DNA of 64,000 nucleotides from Muribaculaceae bacterium (GTDB taxonomy: Bacteria > Bacteroidota > Bacteroidia > Bacteroidales > Muribaculaceae), in contig JAIDQZ010000026.1 of assembly GCA_029062005.1 (NCBI GenBank), forward strand, positions 1 through 64,000, in the 5' to 3' direction. Positions 42,457 to 50,325 of this stretch are shown here, one piece after another. A program made the position numbers and the translations under genes. The notes under the pieces are model-generated. The model saw only the letters and a list, made by a program, of their open reading frames with translations. It was not told where the DNA came from and did no database searches. Numbering within the stretch: the stretch's first letter is position 1; the number at the start of each line of letters is the position of its first letter.

Positions 42457-43641
42457 ATGGCGACATCTTCCGCATCAGCCGAAAGTGCTGAAAAAAATGA
42501 AAAGCAAGCTAAGAAAAAGAATCCCTATATCAGCGGCATAGTTTGTCTTCTGTGGGTATTTGTCATATTTGGAGTAATTGCAATGAAGATGGGGATTGCC
42601 CCCATGATGAAGACAATGATGGCTACCGCCCACGACCTGCTGCTCAACACATGTTTTTTCCTCATGGCTGTATGTGTACTGACAGGTGCGTTCGGCAGGA
42701 TACTCGTAGAATTCGGTGTTGTCGAGATGCTTCAGAAGATACTGCATCCCATAATGAAACCTGTTTTCAACCTTCCGGGTGTAGCTTCACTCGGAGGTGT
42801 TATGACCTTTCTTTCCGACAATCCGGCGATAATAACAATATCAAAGGATAAGGAATTTGCAAAATTCTTCAAGAAATATCAGTTTATATCACTGACAAAT
42901 TTCGGCACTGCATTCGGAATGGGTCTTCTTGTCATAATATACATGATCAGCCTTGGCTATACGATCGAACCTCTGATTGGATTTGCGGGAGCCATATGCG
43001 GCTGCATTGTCTCCACACGCTGTATGCAGCGATTCATCCTCCGCTCATATCCGGAGTATCGCGACATGGAAGCCGTAGATGAGGTGTATACGGAAATAAA
43101 ACATACCGAAAAGGAAGGAAAGAATAAGGAAGAGTCTTTGTTTACCCGGATTCTAAATGCAGTGCTCGATGGAGGCAAGGGCGGTGTGGAGGTCGGTCTT
43201 GCCATAATTCCCGGTGTGCTTGTCATTTCCACTCTCGTGATGATGCTCACATTTGGTGCAGGTGAAAATGGATATGACGGAAGTGCCTATCAGGGTGTGG
43301 AGCTGCTTCCATGGCTTGTAGGCAAAGTCAATGTGGTTTTTGAATGGCTGTTTGGTTTTCATGATCCGCATCTCATCGGTTTTCCTATCACAGCGCTCGG
43401 CGCAGTGGGAGCGGCACTCGGGCTTCTTCCTAAGTTCATGAGTGAAGGATGGGTTGATGCTAATGCGATATGTGTCTTTACAGCAATCGGTATGTGCTGG
43501 AGCGGCTACCTGAGCACCCACACCGCCATGCTTGATTCCCTTGGATACCGCAACCTTACCTCAAAGGCTATTCTGGCTCATACTATCGGTGGCCTGGTGG
43601 CTGCCGTAGTGTCGCACCTTCTCGCTTTGCTGATACTTTGA
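42457..43641 (+). CDS. Nucleoside-recognition (GATE) domain membrane protein
   Basis: A 394-residue polytopic inner-membrane protein with about nine spans. Two gate-type regions are visible: LTGAFGRILVEFGVVEML near 75, and GKGGVEVGLAIIPGVLVIST near 245. The family (spore-maturation / nucleoside-transporter gate) moves nucleosides or unknown solutes. It follows the barrel gene by 96 bases and precedes a strong terminator. Confidence 0.75.
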   Translation: MATSSASAESAEKNEKQAKKKNPYISGIVCLLWVFVIFGVIAMKMGIAPMMKTMMATAHDLLLNTCFFLMAVCVLTGAFGRILVEFGVVEMLQKILHPIMKPVFNLPGVASLGGVMTFLSDNPAIITISKDKEFAKFFKKYQFISLTNFGTAFGMGLLVIIYMISLGYTIEPLIGFAGAICGCIVSTRCMQRFILRSYPEYRDMEAVDEVYTEIKHTEKEGKNKEESLFTRILNAVLDGGKGGVEVGLAIIPGVLVISTLVMMLTFGAGENGYDGSAYQGVELLPWLVGKVNVVFEWLFGFHDPHLIGFPITALGAVGAALGLLPKFMSEGWVDANAICVFTAIGMCWSGYLSTHTAMLDSLGYRNLTSKAILAHTIGGLVAAVVSHLLALLIL

Positions 43642-43703
43642 CGTCATATGTGTTTCGCGTTTGATATTTTTTGCCTATGGTATAAAAATACATAAAAATT
43701 AAG

Positions 43704-43742
43704 ATGTCGATTCCTGAAAATTGGATTCGACATTTTTTTTTT
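43704..43742 (+). terminator. Terminator before queF
   Basis: An 11-base stem with one mismatch (ATGTCGATTCC and GGATTCGACAT), an 8-base loop and a T10 run. It ends the nucleoside-gate transcript. The queF -33 element lies inside its stem. Confidence 0.85.
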
Positions 43743-43751
43743 GTAATTTTG
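43721..43751 (+). promoter_or_regulatory. queF operon promoter
   Basis: TTG (43721-43723) and TAATTTTG (43744-43751) with a 20-base spacer; the -33 element is embedded in the upstream terminator. Confidence 0.5.
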
Positions 43752-43803
43752 CATTGGCGTTGGACTGTTTTTCCAATGGCTTCCGGATATGTCCGGATTT
43801 TTT
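43752..43803 (+). promoter_or_regulatory. Attenuator-like leader of the queFCDE operon
   Basis: Just after the promoter, CATTGG (43752-43757) or TTGG (43760-43763) can pair with the arm CCAATG (43773-43778). This is followed at once by TCCGGA-TATG-TCCGGA and six T residues, a compact intrinsic-terminator shape upstream of the start codon. Competing hairpins followed by a terminator suggest transcriptional attenuation. No known preQ1 aptamer consensus could be matched. Confidence 0.4.
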
Positions 43804-43827
43804 GATTCACCTTTGATGATCATGATT

Positions 43828-44292
43828 ATGAGAAATGAAAAAGAACTTGAGGGGGTGACGCTGCTCGGCAACCAGGGTACGAAGTATCCGACCGACTATG
43901 CCCCGCAACTGCTTGAGACCTTTGAGAACAAGCATCCTGAAAATGAATATGTAGTGCGTCTGGACTGTCCGGAATTCACTACGCTGTGTCCAAAGACAGG
44001 GCAGCCTGATTTCGGACATATAAAGATTGCGTATATACCGCGTGAGCGGATGGTGGAAAGCAAGAGCCTGAAGCTTTATCTTTTTTCTTTCAGAAACCAC
44101 GGCGATTTCCATGAAGACTGCGTAAATATCATCATGAAGGATCTTCGTGATCTTATGAATCCCCGCTATATTGAGGTAAAGGGGCTGTTTATGCCAAGAG
44201 GCGGAATATCTATACATCCGTTTGCCAACTGGGGAGATGAAGTGCATAAAGAAATGGCTGCACACAGAAGGATAACCCAACTTGAGTTCTGA
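43828..44292 (+). CDS. queF: NADPH-dependent preQ0 reductase QueF
   Basis: QueF reduces 7-cyano-7-deazaguanine to preQ1 for queuosine synthesis. The unimodular type is seen, with the catalytic Cys in [18 protein letters not shown], then [20 protein letters not shown] and [11 protein letters not shown]. The start at MRNEKELEG is preferred over ATGs at 43789-43822 because one falls in a hairpin loop and family members begin about ten residues before LLGNQG. queC follows after 1 base. Confidence 0.93.
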   Translation: MRNEKELEGVTLLGNQGTKYPTDYAPQLLETFENKHPENEYVVRLDCPEFTTLCPKTGQPDFGHIKIAYIPRERMVESKSLKLYLFSFRNHGDFHEDCVNIIMKDLRDLMNPRYIEVKGLFMPRGGISIHPFANWGDEVHKEMAAHRRITQLEF

Positions 44293-44293
44293 T

Positions 44294-44935
44294 ATGAAAG
44301 ATTCTGTAATTGTACTCAGCGGAGGAATGGACTCCACTACACTTCTCCATGACAGGAAAGACCAGATAGCTCTTGCGGTGACTTTCGATTATGGCTCAAA
44401 ACACAACGCCAGAGAGATAGAGTGTGCTCGCAAGAACTGCGAAATGCTCGGAATAGAGCATCTTGTGATCCCTCTGGATTTTATGGCTAAGTATTTCAAG
44501 TCATCTCTGCTGATCGGAGGAGATGATATCCCGGAAGGTCATTATGCCGATGAAAACATGAAGTCGACGGTTGTGCCGTTTAGAAACGGTATCATGCTCT
44601 CCATAGCTGCAGGCCTTGCCGAAAGCCGTGGTCTCGGAAAAGTGATGCTTGCCAATCATGGCGGCGACCATGCCATATACCCCGATTGCCGACCAGGTTT
44701 TGTAGATGCCATGAGCGAGGCGATCCGTCAGGGTACGTATGACGGTGTTGTCATTGACGCTCCATATACCGACATCACAAAGAGCGACATAGCCCGTATT
44801 GGTAAAAGGATAGGTATGGATTACAGTCTGACTTATTCATGCTATAAAGGAGGAGAAAGGCATTGCGGCAAATGTGGCACATGCGTGGAGCGGTTTGAGG
44901 CGCTTCGTGATGCCGGAATTGTTGTTGAAGATTAA
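44294..44935 (+). CDS. queC: 7-cyano-7-deazaguanine synthase QueC
   Basis: The enzyme converts 7-carboxy-7-deazaguanine and ammonia to preQ0 using ATP. The PP-loop SGGMDSTT is at residues 9-16. The zinc-binding C-terminus shows YSCYKGG, then HCGKCGTCVER. The 213-residue length is standard. The ATG one base after the queF stop is used. Confidence 0.95.
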   Translation: MKDSVIVLSGGMDSTTLLHDRKDQIALAVTFDYGSKHNAREIECARKNCEMLGIEHLVIPLDFMAKYFKSSLLIGGDDIPEGHYADENMKSTVVPFRNGIMLSIAAGLAESRGLGKVMLANHGGDHAIYPDCRPGFVDAMSEAIRQGTYDGVVIDAPYTDITKSDIARIGKRIGMDYSLTYSCYKGGERHCGKCGTCVERFEALRDAGIVVED

Positions 44936-44972
44936 CAAAGAGTATAGAATCAAGAGTCAAGAGCTGAGTTAA

Positions 44973-45305
44973 ATGTATTACGTAAAGAAAAAACTTGAGA
45001 TATCGGCTGCTCACAGGCTGTCGCTTCCATATGCAAGCAAATGCACCGCTCTTCACGGTCATAACTGGGTGATAACAGTAGAGTGCAGGGCAAGAGACCT
45101 TAATGAGGCGGGCATGGTGGTGGATTTCACTAAAATCAAGGAACTTATCAACGGCACCCTTGACCATGCCATATTGAACGATGTGCTTCCATTCAATCCT
45201 ACTGCTGAAAATATTGCACGATGGATCGTGGATTCCATACCTGAATGCTACCGGTGCGAGGTTCAGGAATCGGAGGGTAACATTGCCATCTACGAAGAAG
45301 ACTGA
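44973..45305 (+). CDS. queD: 6-carboxytetrahydropterin synthase QueD
   Basis: QueD turns dihydroneopterin triphosphate into 6-carboxytetrahydropterin. The zinc ligands are SAAHRL and HGHNW, the catalytic Cys is in SKCTALHGH, and the LDHAILND and QESEGN segments complete the site. The 110-residue length fits. It is followed by queE after 1 base. Confidence 0.95.
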   Translation: MYYVKKKLEISAAHRLSLPYASKCTALHGHNWVITVECRARDLNEAGMVVDFTKIKELINGTLDHAILNDVLPFNPTAENIARWIVDSIPECYRCEVQESEGNIAIYEED

Positions 45306-45306
45306 A

Positions 45307-45909
45307 ATGAGAAAGATCAACGAGATATTCTATTCCCTGCAGGGGGAGGGACATCATACGGGCTATCCGTCTGTCTTCATCCGTTTCTCAGGATGCAACC
45401 TGCAATGTCCCTTCTGCGACACTCATCACAACTCAGGAGTCGTGATGAATGATACCGATATCATCCATGCAGTGAATCTATACAATGCAGACTGGGTGGT
45501 GCTTACAGGCGGTGAGCCGTCATTGTGGATCGACAAGGATTTTATCCGTCTCCTTCGTCATGCCACCGGAAAGAGGATAGCCATAGAGACCAATGGTACC
45601 AATCCTTTGCCGGAAGGAATCGACTGGATCACGGTATCACCAAAGACCGGTATTGATGAAATGATAGGAGAGTCATCGGTCAAGGTAGAACGTGCAGATG
45701 AGATAAAGGTGGTGGATGTCGGTCAGGATCTTGAACAATATTTTGATTTGCCTTGCCGAGGAGACAAGACTCTGATGTATCTTCAGCCTTGCTACGTGGC
45801 TGACAGTAAGACAAGGGAGTCCAACACCATGCGTACAGTCAGGCGCGTGCTTCAGGATCCGCGATGGACTCTAAGCCTGCAGATCCACCGCTATCTTGGA
45901 ATACCTTAA
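45307..45909 (+). CDS. queE: 7-carboxy-7-deazaguanine synthase QueE
   Basis: A radical-SAM enzyme that contracts the pterin ring to 7-carboxy-7-deazaguanine. The cluster motif CNLQCPFC is CxxxCxxC, after FYSLQGEGHHTGYPSVFIR. LTGGEPSLW is the glycine-rich SAM motif. At 200 residues it is complete. It is last in queF-C-D-E, a full set for preQ1 from the pterin precursor apart from FolE. No DNA-modifying dpd genes are present, so the product most likely serves tRNA. Confidence 0.95.
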   Translation: MRKINEIFYSLQGEGHHTGYPSVFIRFSGCNLQCPFCDTHHNSGVVMNDTDIIHAVNLYNADWVVLTGGEPSLWIDKDFIRLLRHATGKRIAIETNGTNPLPEGIDWITVSPKTGIDEMIGESSVKVERADEIKVVDVGQDLEQYFDLPCRGDKTLMYLQPCYVADSKTRESNTMRTVRRVLQDPRWTLSLQIHRYLGIP

Positions 45910-45953
45910 ATAAAAAGAATTCAGCGAAAAGAAAATCGCTGAATTCTTTTTAT
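45910..45953. terminator. Bidirectional terminator
   Basis: An 18-base perfect stem around AAAGAAAA, with A and T runs on both sides. It serves queE on the plus strand and the DUF1460 gene on the minus strand. Confidence 0.9.
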
Positions 45954-46001
45954 TTATATTATATAAGTCAGTTTTAAGCTACATTTTCATGAGACTGGGT
46001 C

Positions 46002-46883
46002 TTACTTTGTAATCCGTATGATTCTCGCTCCTTGAATACGCTTTATGTTTCTCTTCACGTAATTGTCAAAAGGTAATTCTTCAAGTGTCACCTGACCTTT
46101 CGACGGGGACATGTGGATCATCATGAGTTTGTCGCCGTCCCATGTAAGTATTCCCATTTCGCGGCTATCAAGATTGAAGTCAGGAGTGAGAAGGAAAAAA
46201 ATATCGCCCTCTTTTGCCACTGTCTTATATCTTGCGGGATTAGTGATGTTGCCGTTTGATATGAAAGGTATCTGATGATTTCTGAAGCCCATTTCGAGCA
46301 TTTTCAGTCTGTCGTAGTTCCTTTGATTAGCAAACGCCTTGAAAGCATCCCTGTGGTCGGAGATATAGTCAATGGATTTTTCTTTTTTTCTCGGTTCTAT
46401 TCCATCAAGACGCTGGGTCGCGTCTGTCACGTTTCCTCTGAAAATATTGTCCGCTATCCAGTCTGAAGGATATAGAAATCTTGACATGAAATCAGTAGAT
46501 TTCCCTCCTTTGTACATGATGGCTTCATATTTATCCGCAAAATCTCTCCAGTTGGGTGATGCCGATGTCTCATAAGCCTGAGCAAGGGCAATGCAGGTTG
46601 AAATAAAGCTTAATGGCGTGAATGAGTGTATATTGACTGTAAACAGCAATGTATCGGCATCCAAAATTTCCTCTCTTATTGCAGACGGACCGCCGACCAG
46701 ATTTTTAGCAAAAAACGCCAATCTGTTTTCAGGTGTCATCTCCTTCAGCTCCGGAGCATGTAGGAGGGTGTTGATGTCAGTGGTGTCTGAATCGCAATGA
46801 AAGGCGATGCTGTCATAAGCTCTGGCGGAGAAAAGCGCCATGACTGTCATGAATATAGTAAGGGCAGACCGGTAAAGTTTCAT
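46002..46883 (-). CDS. DUF1460-like secreted protein lacking the catalytic Cys and His
   Basis: A signal peptide (MKLYRSALTIFMTVMALFS) precedes a fold matching DUF1460, a group of NlpC/amidase-like peptidoglycan enzymes. Where active members read DCxTFVE, this one reads TPLSFIS. Where they have DISHVG, it has DSREMG. Other landmarks remain, such as FMSRFLYPSDWI, KSIDYISDHRDAF and GDIFFLL. Both catalytic positions are thus replaced, and the protein is likely a non-catalytic relative. The start with the signal peptide was preferred over an ATG 24 codons upstream. Confidence 0.7.
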   Translation of the reverse strand: MKLYRSALTIFMTVMALFSARAYDSIAFHCDSDTTDINTLLHAPELKEMTPENRLAFFAKNLVGGPSAIREEILDADTLLFTVNIHSFTPLSFISTCIALAQAYETSASPNWRDFADKYEAIMYKGGKSTDFMSRFLYPSDWIADNIFRGNVTDATQRLDGIEPRKKEKSIDYISDHRDAFKAFANQRNYDRLKMLEMGFRNHQIPFISNGNITNPARYKTVAKEGDIFFLLTPDFNLDSREMGILTWDGDKLMMIHMSPSKGQVTLEELPFDNYVKRNIKRIQGARIIRITK

Positions 46884-46906
46884 AGTCGATTGTTTTATTC
46901 CAATCA

Positions 46907-46938
46907 CAAAATTAAGAAAAAAAGTTGGATTGAGCAAA
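46907..46938 (-). promoter_or_regulatory. Promoter of the DUF1460 gene
   Basis: TAATTTTG (46907-46914) and TTTG (46935-46938), 20 bases apart, 24 bases ahead of the chosen start. This supports that start, since the longer reading would contain the promoter. Confidence 0.55.
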
Positions 46939-46965
46939 TGAGTTTTGACTGTCATATATAGTTAG

Positions 46966-46998
46966 AAGCCGGAAGCGCAGATTTGTCGCTCCCGGCTT
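46966..46998 (-). terminator. Terminator-like hairpin after rhaD
   Basis: AAGCCGG and CCGGCTT pair, with a further AGCG/CGCT extension. The following T run is weak, so termination efficiency is uncertain. Confidence 0.55.
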
Positions 46999-47035
46999 TA
47001 TAAATTTGGTTATAGACGTTTTCCTGTCGTTTTTC

Positions 47036-47848
47036 TTACTTTGGAAGGTTGAAGACAGTGGATATTTCTGTCATCTGGGCGTCTGACATGCCTTCCGGTT
47101 CGAAGCCCATATTGCATGCGCACATATAGATATTGGCGCTCTTGTTGAGTACATCCACCTGATCGAATGCCGACATAATGTCTGTCTCCACAGCAAACAC
47201 ACCATGCTTTTCCCACATCACTACGTCATAGTTGTCGTCAATAGCCTTTATTGTGGCGTCGGCGAGTTCGTTTGATGAAGGAAGCATGTAAGGCACGATT
47301 CCGAGTCCGCGCGGAGCGAATGCCTTGGTCTCCGGTATCATGGACCAGAGGATCTTGGTGAGAACATCTTTCTTCAGATATTCCGGATTGTGGCTCATCG
47401 CCACGAGTTCTATCGGGTGTGTATGCAGGCTTGCCTTATAGTTTGATCCCTTTCCTATCAGATAGTTGTGAACCGCCAGGTGAGAGGGAAGCTCTGAAGT
47501 CGGCTTCACAGGTTTGTCGGCTACTATCTCGTAGCTTGCGCAGTCGTCGCAGATACGTATTATAGAGCCGTTGTCCATCGGCCACCTTGCGAGATCGCGC
47601 ATACGCATCTGGGTTCCTTTGCAGTAGAACCAACATCCTTTCAGGTTGGGAAGCGTGATTCCGATTGGGAAAGGACCGGCGATAGAAGGCATCGCCTTCA
47701 TTTCGTCTGAAATGTGTTCGGTGACGTTTACGGTGATATTTCCACCGTTACGTTCAGCCCAGCCTTTCTGCCAAAGGTAGCCTGCAGCCTCTGCCACCTG
47801 TCCTACCTGATGGGCAAGTCCGGGATTATTGTCTAAAACTGATGACAT
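47036..47848 (-). CDS. rhaD: Rhamnulose-1-phosphate aldolase
   Basis: A class II zinc aldolase that splits L-rhamnulose-1-phosphate into dihydroxyacetone phosphate and lactaldehyde. The ERNGGNITVNV loop, the zinc ligands SLHTHPIELVAMSH and MWEKHGVFAVE are visible. The 270-residue length is standard. It is the last gene of the rha operon and is followed by a hairpin. Confidence 0.95.
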   Translation of the reverse strand: MSSVLDNNPGLAHQVGQVAEAAGYLWQKGWAERNGGNITVNVTEHISDEMKAMPSIAGPFPIGITLPNLKGCWFYCKGTQMRMRDLARWPMDNGSIIRICDDCASYEIVADKPVKPTSELPSHLAVHNYLIGKGSNYKASLHTHPIELVAMSHNPEYLKKDVLTKILWSMIPETKAFAPRGLGIVPYMLPSSNELADATIKAIDDNYDVVMWEKHGVFAVETDIMSAFDQVDVLNKSANIYMCACNMGFEPEGMSDAQMTEISTVFNLPK

Positions 47849-47907
47849 ATATTTGGGTTTATGAGTTTATTTGTTGATGGTTTAAAATTCTATCAGTCAG
47901 GTTTATT

Positions 47908-48939
47908 TCAGATTAGCTGTGGGAGGAAGCAGGATATGACCAGAACGACAATTCCCACTACAAGAACGGCAATGGTCTTTTGCGAGCAACCTTTCCACTC
48001 TTTCAGAATAATACCCCATAGATTTGAAAATACCACATTGAGCGCCATCAGGATGCAGAAAGAAAGCGTCATGAGTGTCGGCGACTCGATGAGGTAGCCC
48101 TTGCCGATTGAAAGACCGAAGAACTGGCTATACCACAAGGCTCCGGCAAGGATGCAGAAGAGAACGTTGTTGACGAGGACATCTGTCTTGGCATAGTCTC
48201 CCCATGAATGATTTTTCTGATTCTGATAGAAGCAGTAGACGGCGTTGGTCACGAATCCTCCGAGAGTCACAAGGAAAGTGGCTGGGAGGGTCTTGTAGCT
48301 GTCAGGGGTAAGTTCACCGAAATTAATGTCGGCTCCAAAAGCGAGACCCACATTGAAACAGCCGCTCATGAATCCGCATAGAAGTGCGATCATGATGCCT
48401 TTCGGGAAGTTGAAGTCTTTTACGGCTGCTTTCTTTTCCTCTTCGCTGAGAGCGCTTGCCTTCATGCCTCCCGCTATTCCGATGATAGCTATTCCTATCA
48501 GCGTCACGATCACTCCTATTATGACGGAGAAGGTCAGCTGTGAAAGAGGATCGTTTTCAGGGAAGAATATCTGCAGTAGCACCGGACCCATGATTGTGCC
48601 GAGTCCTGCGCATGTCCCGAGCGCAATCGATTGTCCGAGAGCGACTCCGAGATAGCGCATCGAAAGTCCGAAAGTCAGACCTCCGACACCCCACAGCATG
48701 CCGAAGAGAATCGTCATCCATAGGCTGAAGGGTGAAGTGGAAGAGAAAAGTTCGCATAGTGTATGCCCCTCCGGCACAGCCAGCATGGCGCCGAGCAAAG
48801 GAAGTAGGAAGAATGCGAACACCGCCTGCACCATCCAGTAGGATTCCCAGCTCCAGTTCTTTATCTTATTGATGGGAACATAGCAGCTCGACTGGAAGAA
48901 TGAGCCGATCGCAATTATTAGTAATCCGAGGAAAATCAT
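47908..48939 (-). CDS. rhaT: L-rhamnose/proton symporter RhaT
   Basis: A polytopic inner-membrane protein of 343 residues with about ten spans, first GLLIIAIGSFFQSSCYVPI. Family features include WMVQAVFAFFLLPLL and GALWYSQFFGLSIGKG. It imports L-rhamnose for the neighbouring enzymes. It is separated from rhaA by 88 bases that contain a perfect 12-bp hairpin. Confidence 0.92.
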   Translation of the reverse strand: MIFLGLLIIAIGSFFQSSCYVPINKIKNWSWESYWMVQAVFAFFLLPLLGAMLAVPEGHTLCELFSSTSPFSLWMTILFGMLWGVGGLTFGLSMRYLGVALGQSIALGTCAGLGTIMGPVLLQIFFPENDPLSQLTFSVIIGVIVTLIGIAIIGIAGGMKASALSEEEKKAAVKDFNFPKGIMIALLCGFMSGCFNVGLAFGADINFGELTPDSYKTLPATFLVTLGGFVTNAVYCFYQNQKNHSWGDYAKTDVLVNNVLFCILAGALWYSQFFGLSIGKGYLIESPTLMTLSFCILMALNVVFSNLWGIILKEWKGCSQKTIAVLVVGIVVLVISCFLPQLI

Positions 48940-48967
48940 TTATAAGATTATTATTCATTAATAATTT

Positions 48968-49005
48968 CATAAGGTATGGAAGCTTGAAAAGCCCCATACC
49001 TTATG
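48968..49005 (-). promoter_or_regulatory. 12-bp perfect hairpin between rhaA and rhaT
   Basis: CATAAGGTATGG and CCATACCTTATG pair perfectly around 14 bases. A and T, but no strong T run, follow on the transcribed strand. It could be a partial terminator or a 3' stabiliser that sets different levels for rhaA and rhaT. Confidence 0.55.
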
Positions 49006-49027
49006 ATTATAGACATTATCCGGATGC

Positions 49028-50281
49028 TTAACGCTTTGAAGTCACGTCAGCCTCGTATTTTTCGATTTCCTTGATGTAAGATTCGCCCACCGGGACATTA
49101 TTGTTGAGACAGAACATGTCGTATACAGCGTTCCATGGAAGGTTCTTGCATTCTTCGAGCAGGGCGAGGCGCTGGAAATATTTGCCTTCGAGCTCATAGT
49201 TGCGGAGTGTGGTGACGGGCTCAAGCAGAGCGCGGAGCATACACTTCTGTGCAGCACGGCTGCCGATCACATACGCGCCGATACGGTTAAGGGTTGCATC
49301 GAAGTAGTCAAGACCGTAGTGTACGCGGTTAAGTCCTCCGGCGCGTACGATTTCGCTGAAGAGATCCATTGTCGGATCGTCCATGATGGTGACATGGTCG
49401 GAGTCCCAGCGGATCGGGCGGGACACGTGGAGCATGAGTTCGGGCACGAACAGAAGCATTGCGCTCACCTTGTCTGCCACGCTTTCAGTCGGGTGGAAGT
49501 GACCGGTGTCAAGGGTTATCATCATATTGCGCTGAGCGGCGTAGGCGGTATAGAAGTCATTGCTGCCCACTGTATAGCTTTCGAGACCGATTCCGAAGAC
49601 TTTTGATTCCACGCAGTCTTTCATCATATCATATCTGTGTTCGAAGATCTGGTCGAGAGAGTCCTTGAGGAGCTCGCGATAGAGAGAGCGGTTGAGGGTG
49701 ATGTCCTTGCTGCCGTCATGCACCCATGTGTTCATGATGCAGGGATCATTCTGAGCCTCACCGATAGCTTGAGATATGGCGCGGCAACGCTTTGAGTGCT
49801 CGATCCAGAAATCGCGGATACTCTTGTCGGGATTGGAAAGCGAGAGGTCGCCGCTCTTTGAGTGAGAGAAAGAAGTAGAGTTGAAGTCAAGCTTGATATC
49901 GTGTTCCTTTGCCCATTCAATCCAGCTCTGGAAATATTCGGGTGTCACTTCATCGCGGTCTACATATTTGCCCTGGAAGTCGCCGTAGATCTCGTGGAGG
50001 TTAAGGCGGTGCTTGCCCGGGATAAGGCTCATGGCATAGAGGACGTCGTCGCGGAGTTCCTCAATATTGCGTGCTTTGCCCGGATAGTTGCCGTTGACCT
50101 GAATACCACCGGTCAGACCACCTTCACGGGGTTCAAAGCCAGTCACGTCATCAGCCTGCCAGCAGTGCATGCTGAGATGGAAATCCTGCATCTGCTGGAG
50201 CACTTTGTCTGTGTCTACGCCGATCGCGGCATACCTTTCCTTAGCCACTTCATAGGCTTTGCGGATAAGTTCTTCTTTCAT
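49028..50281 (-). CDS. rhaA: L-rhamnose isomerase
   Basis: The enzyme interconverts L-rhamnose and L-rhamnulose in the cytoplasm. Landmarks include HCWQADDVTGFE near residue 40, the metal-site regions MNTWVHDGSKD and LDTGHFHPTE, and HVSRPIRWDSDHV. The 417-residue length is standard. It sits between rhaB and rhaT on the same strand. Confidence 0.96.
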   Translation of the reverse strand: MKEELIRKAYEVAKERYAAIGVDTDKVLQQMQDFHLSMHCWQADDVTGFEPREGGLTGGIQVNGNYPGKARNIEELRDDVLYAMSLIPGKHRLNLHEIYGDFQGKYVDRDEVTPEYFQSWIEWAKEHDIKLDFNSTSFSHSKSGDLSLSNPDKSIRDFWIEHSKRCRAISQAIGEAQNDPCIMNTWVHDGSKDITLNRSLYRELLKDSLDQIFEHRYDMMKDCVESKVFGIGLESYTVGSNDFYTAYAAQRNMMITLDTGHFHPTESVADKVSAMLLFVPELMLHVSRPIRWDSDHVTIMDDPTMDLFSEIVRAGGLNRVHYGLDYFDATLNRIGAYVIGSRAAQKCMLRALLEPVTTLRNYELEGKYFQRLALLEECKNLPWNAVYDMFCLNNNVPVGESYIKEIEKYEADVTSKR

Positions 50282-50325
50282 AATGTGGTTATAGTTTTTA
50301 GTTGATGGTTTATCAGTTTTGGAAA

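Noticed and set aside
44282-45909. A 7-deazaguanine DNA-modification (Dpd) locus
   Set aside because: Only queuosine precursor genes are present; no dpdA-type transglycosylase or dpd nuclease genes are seen.
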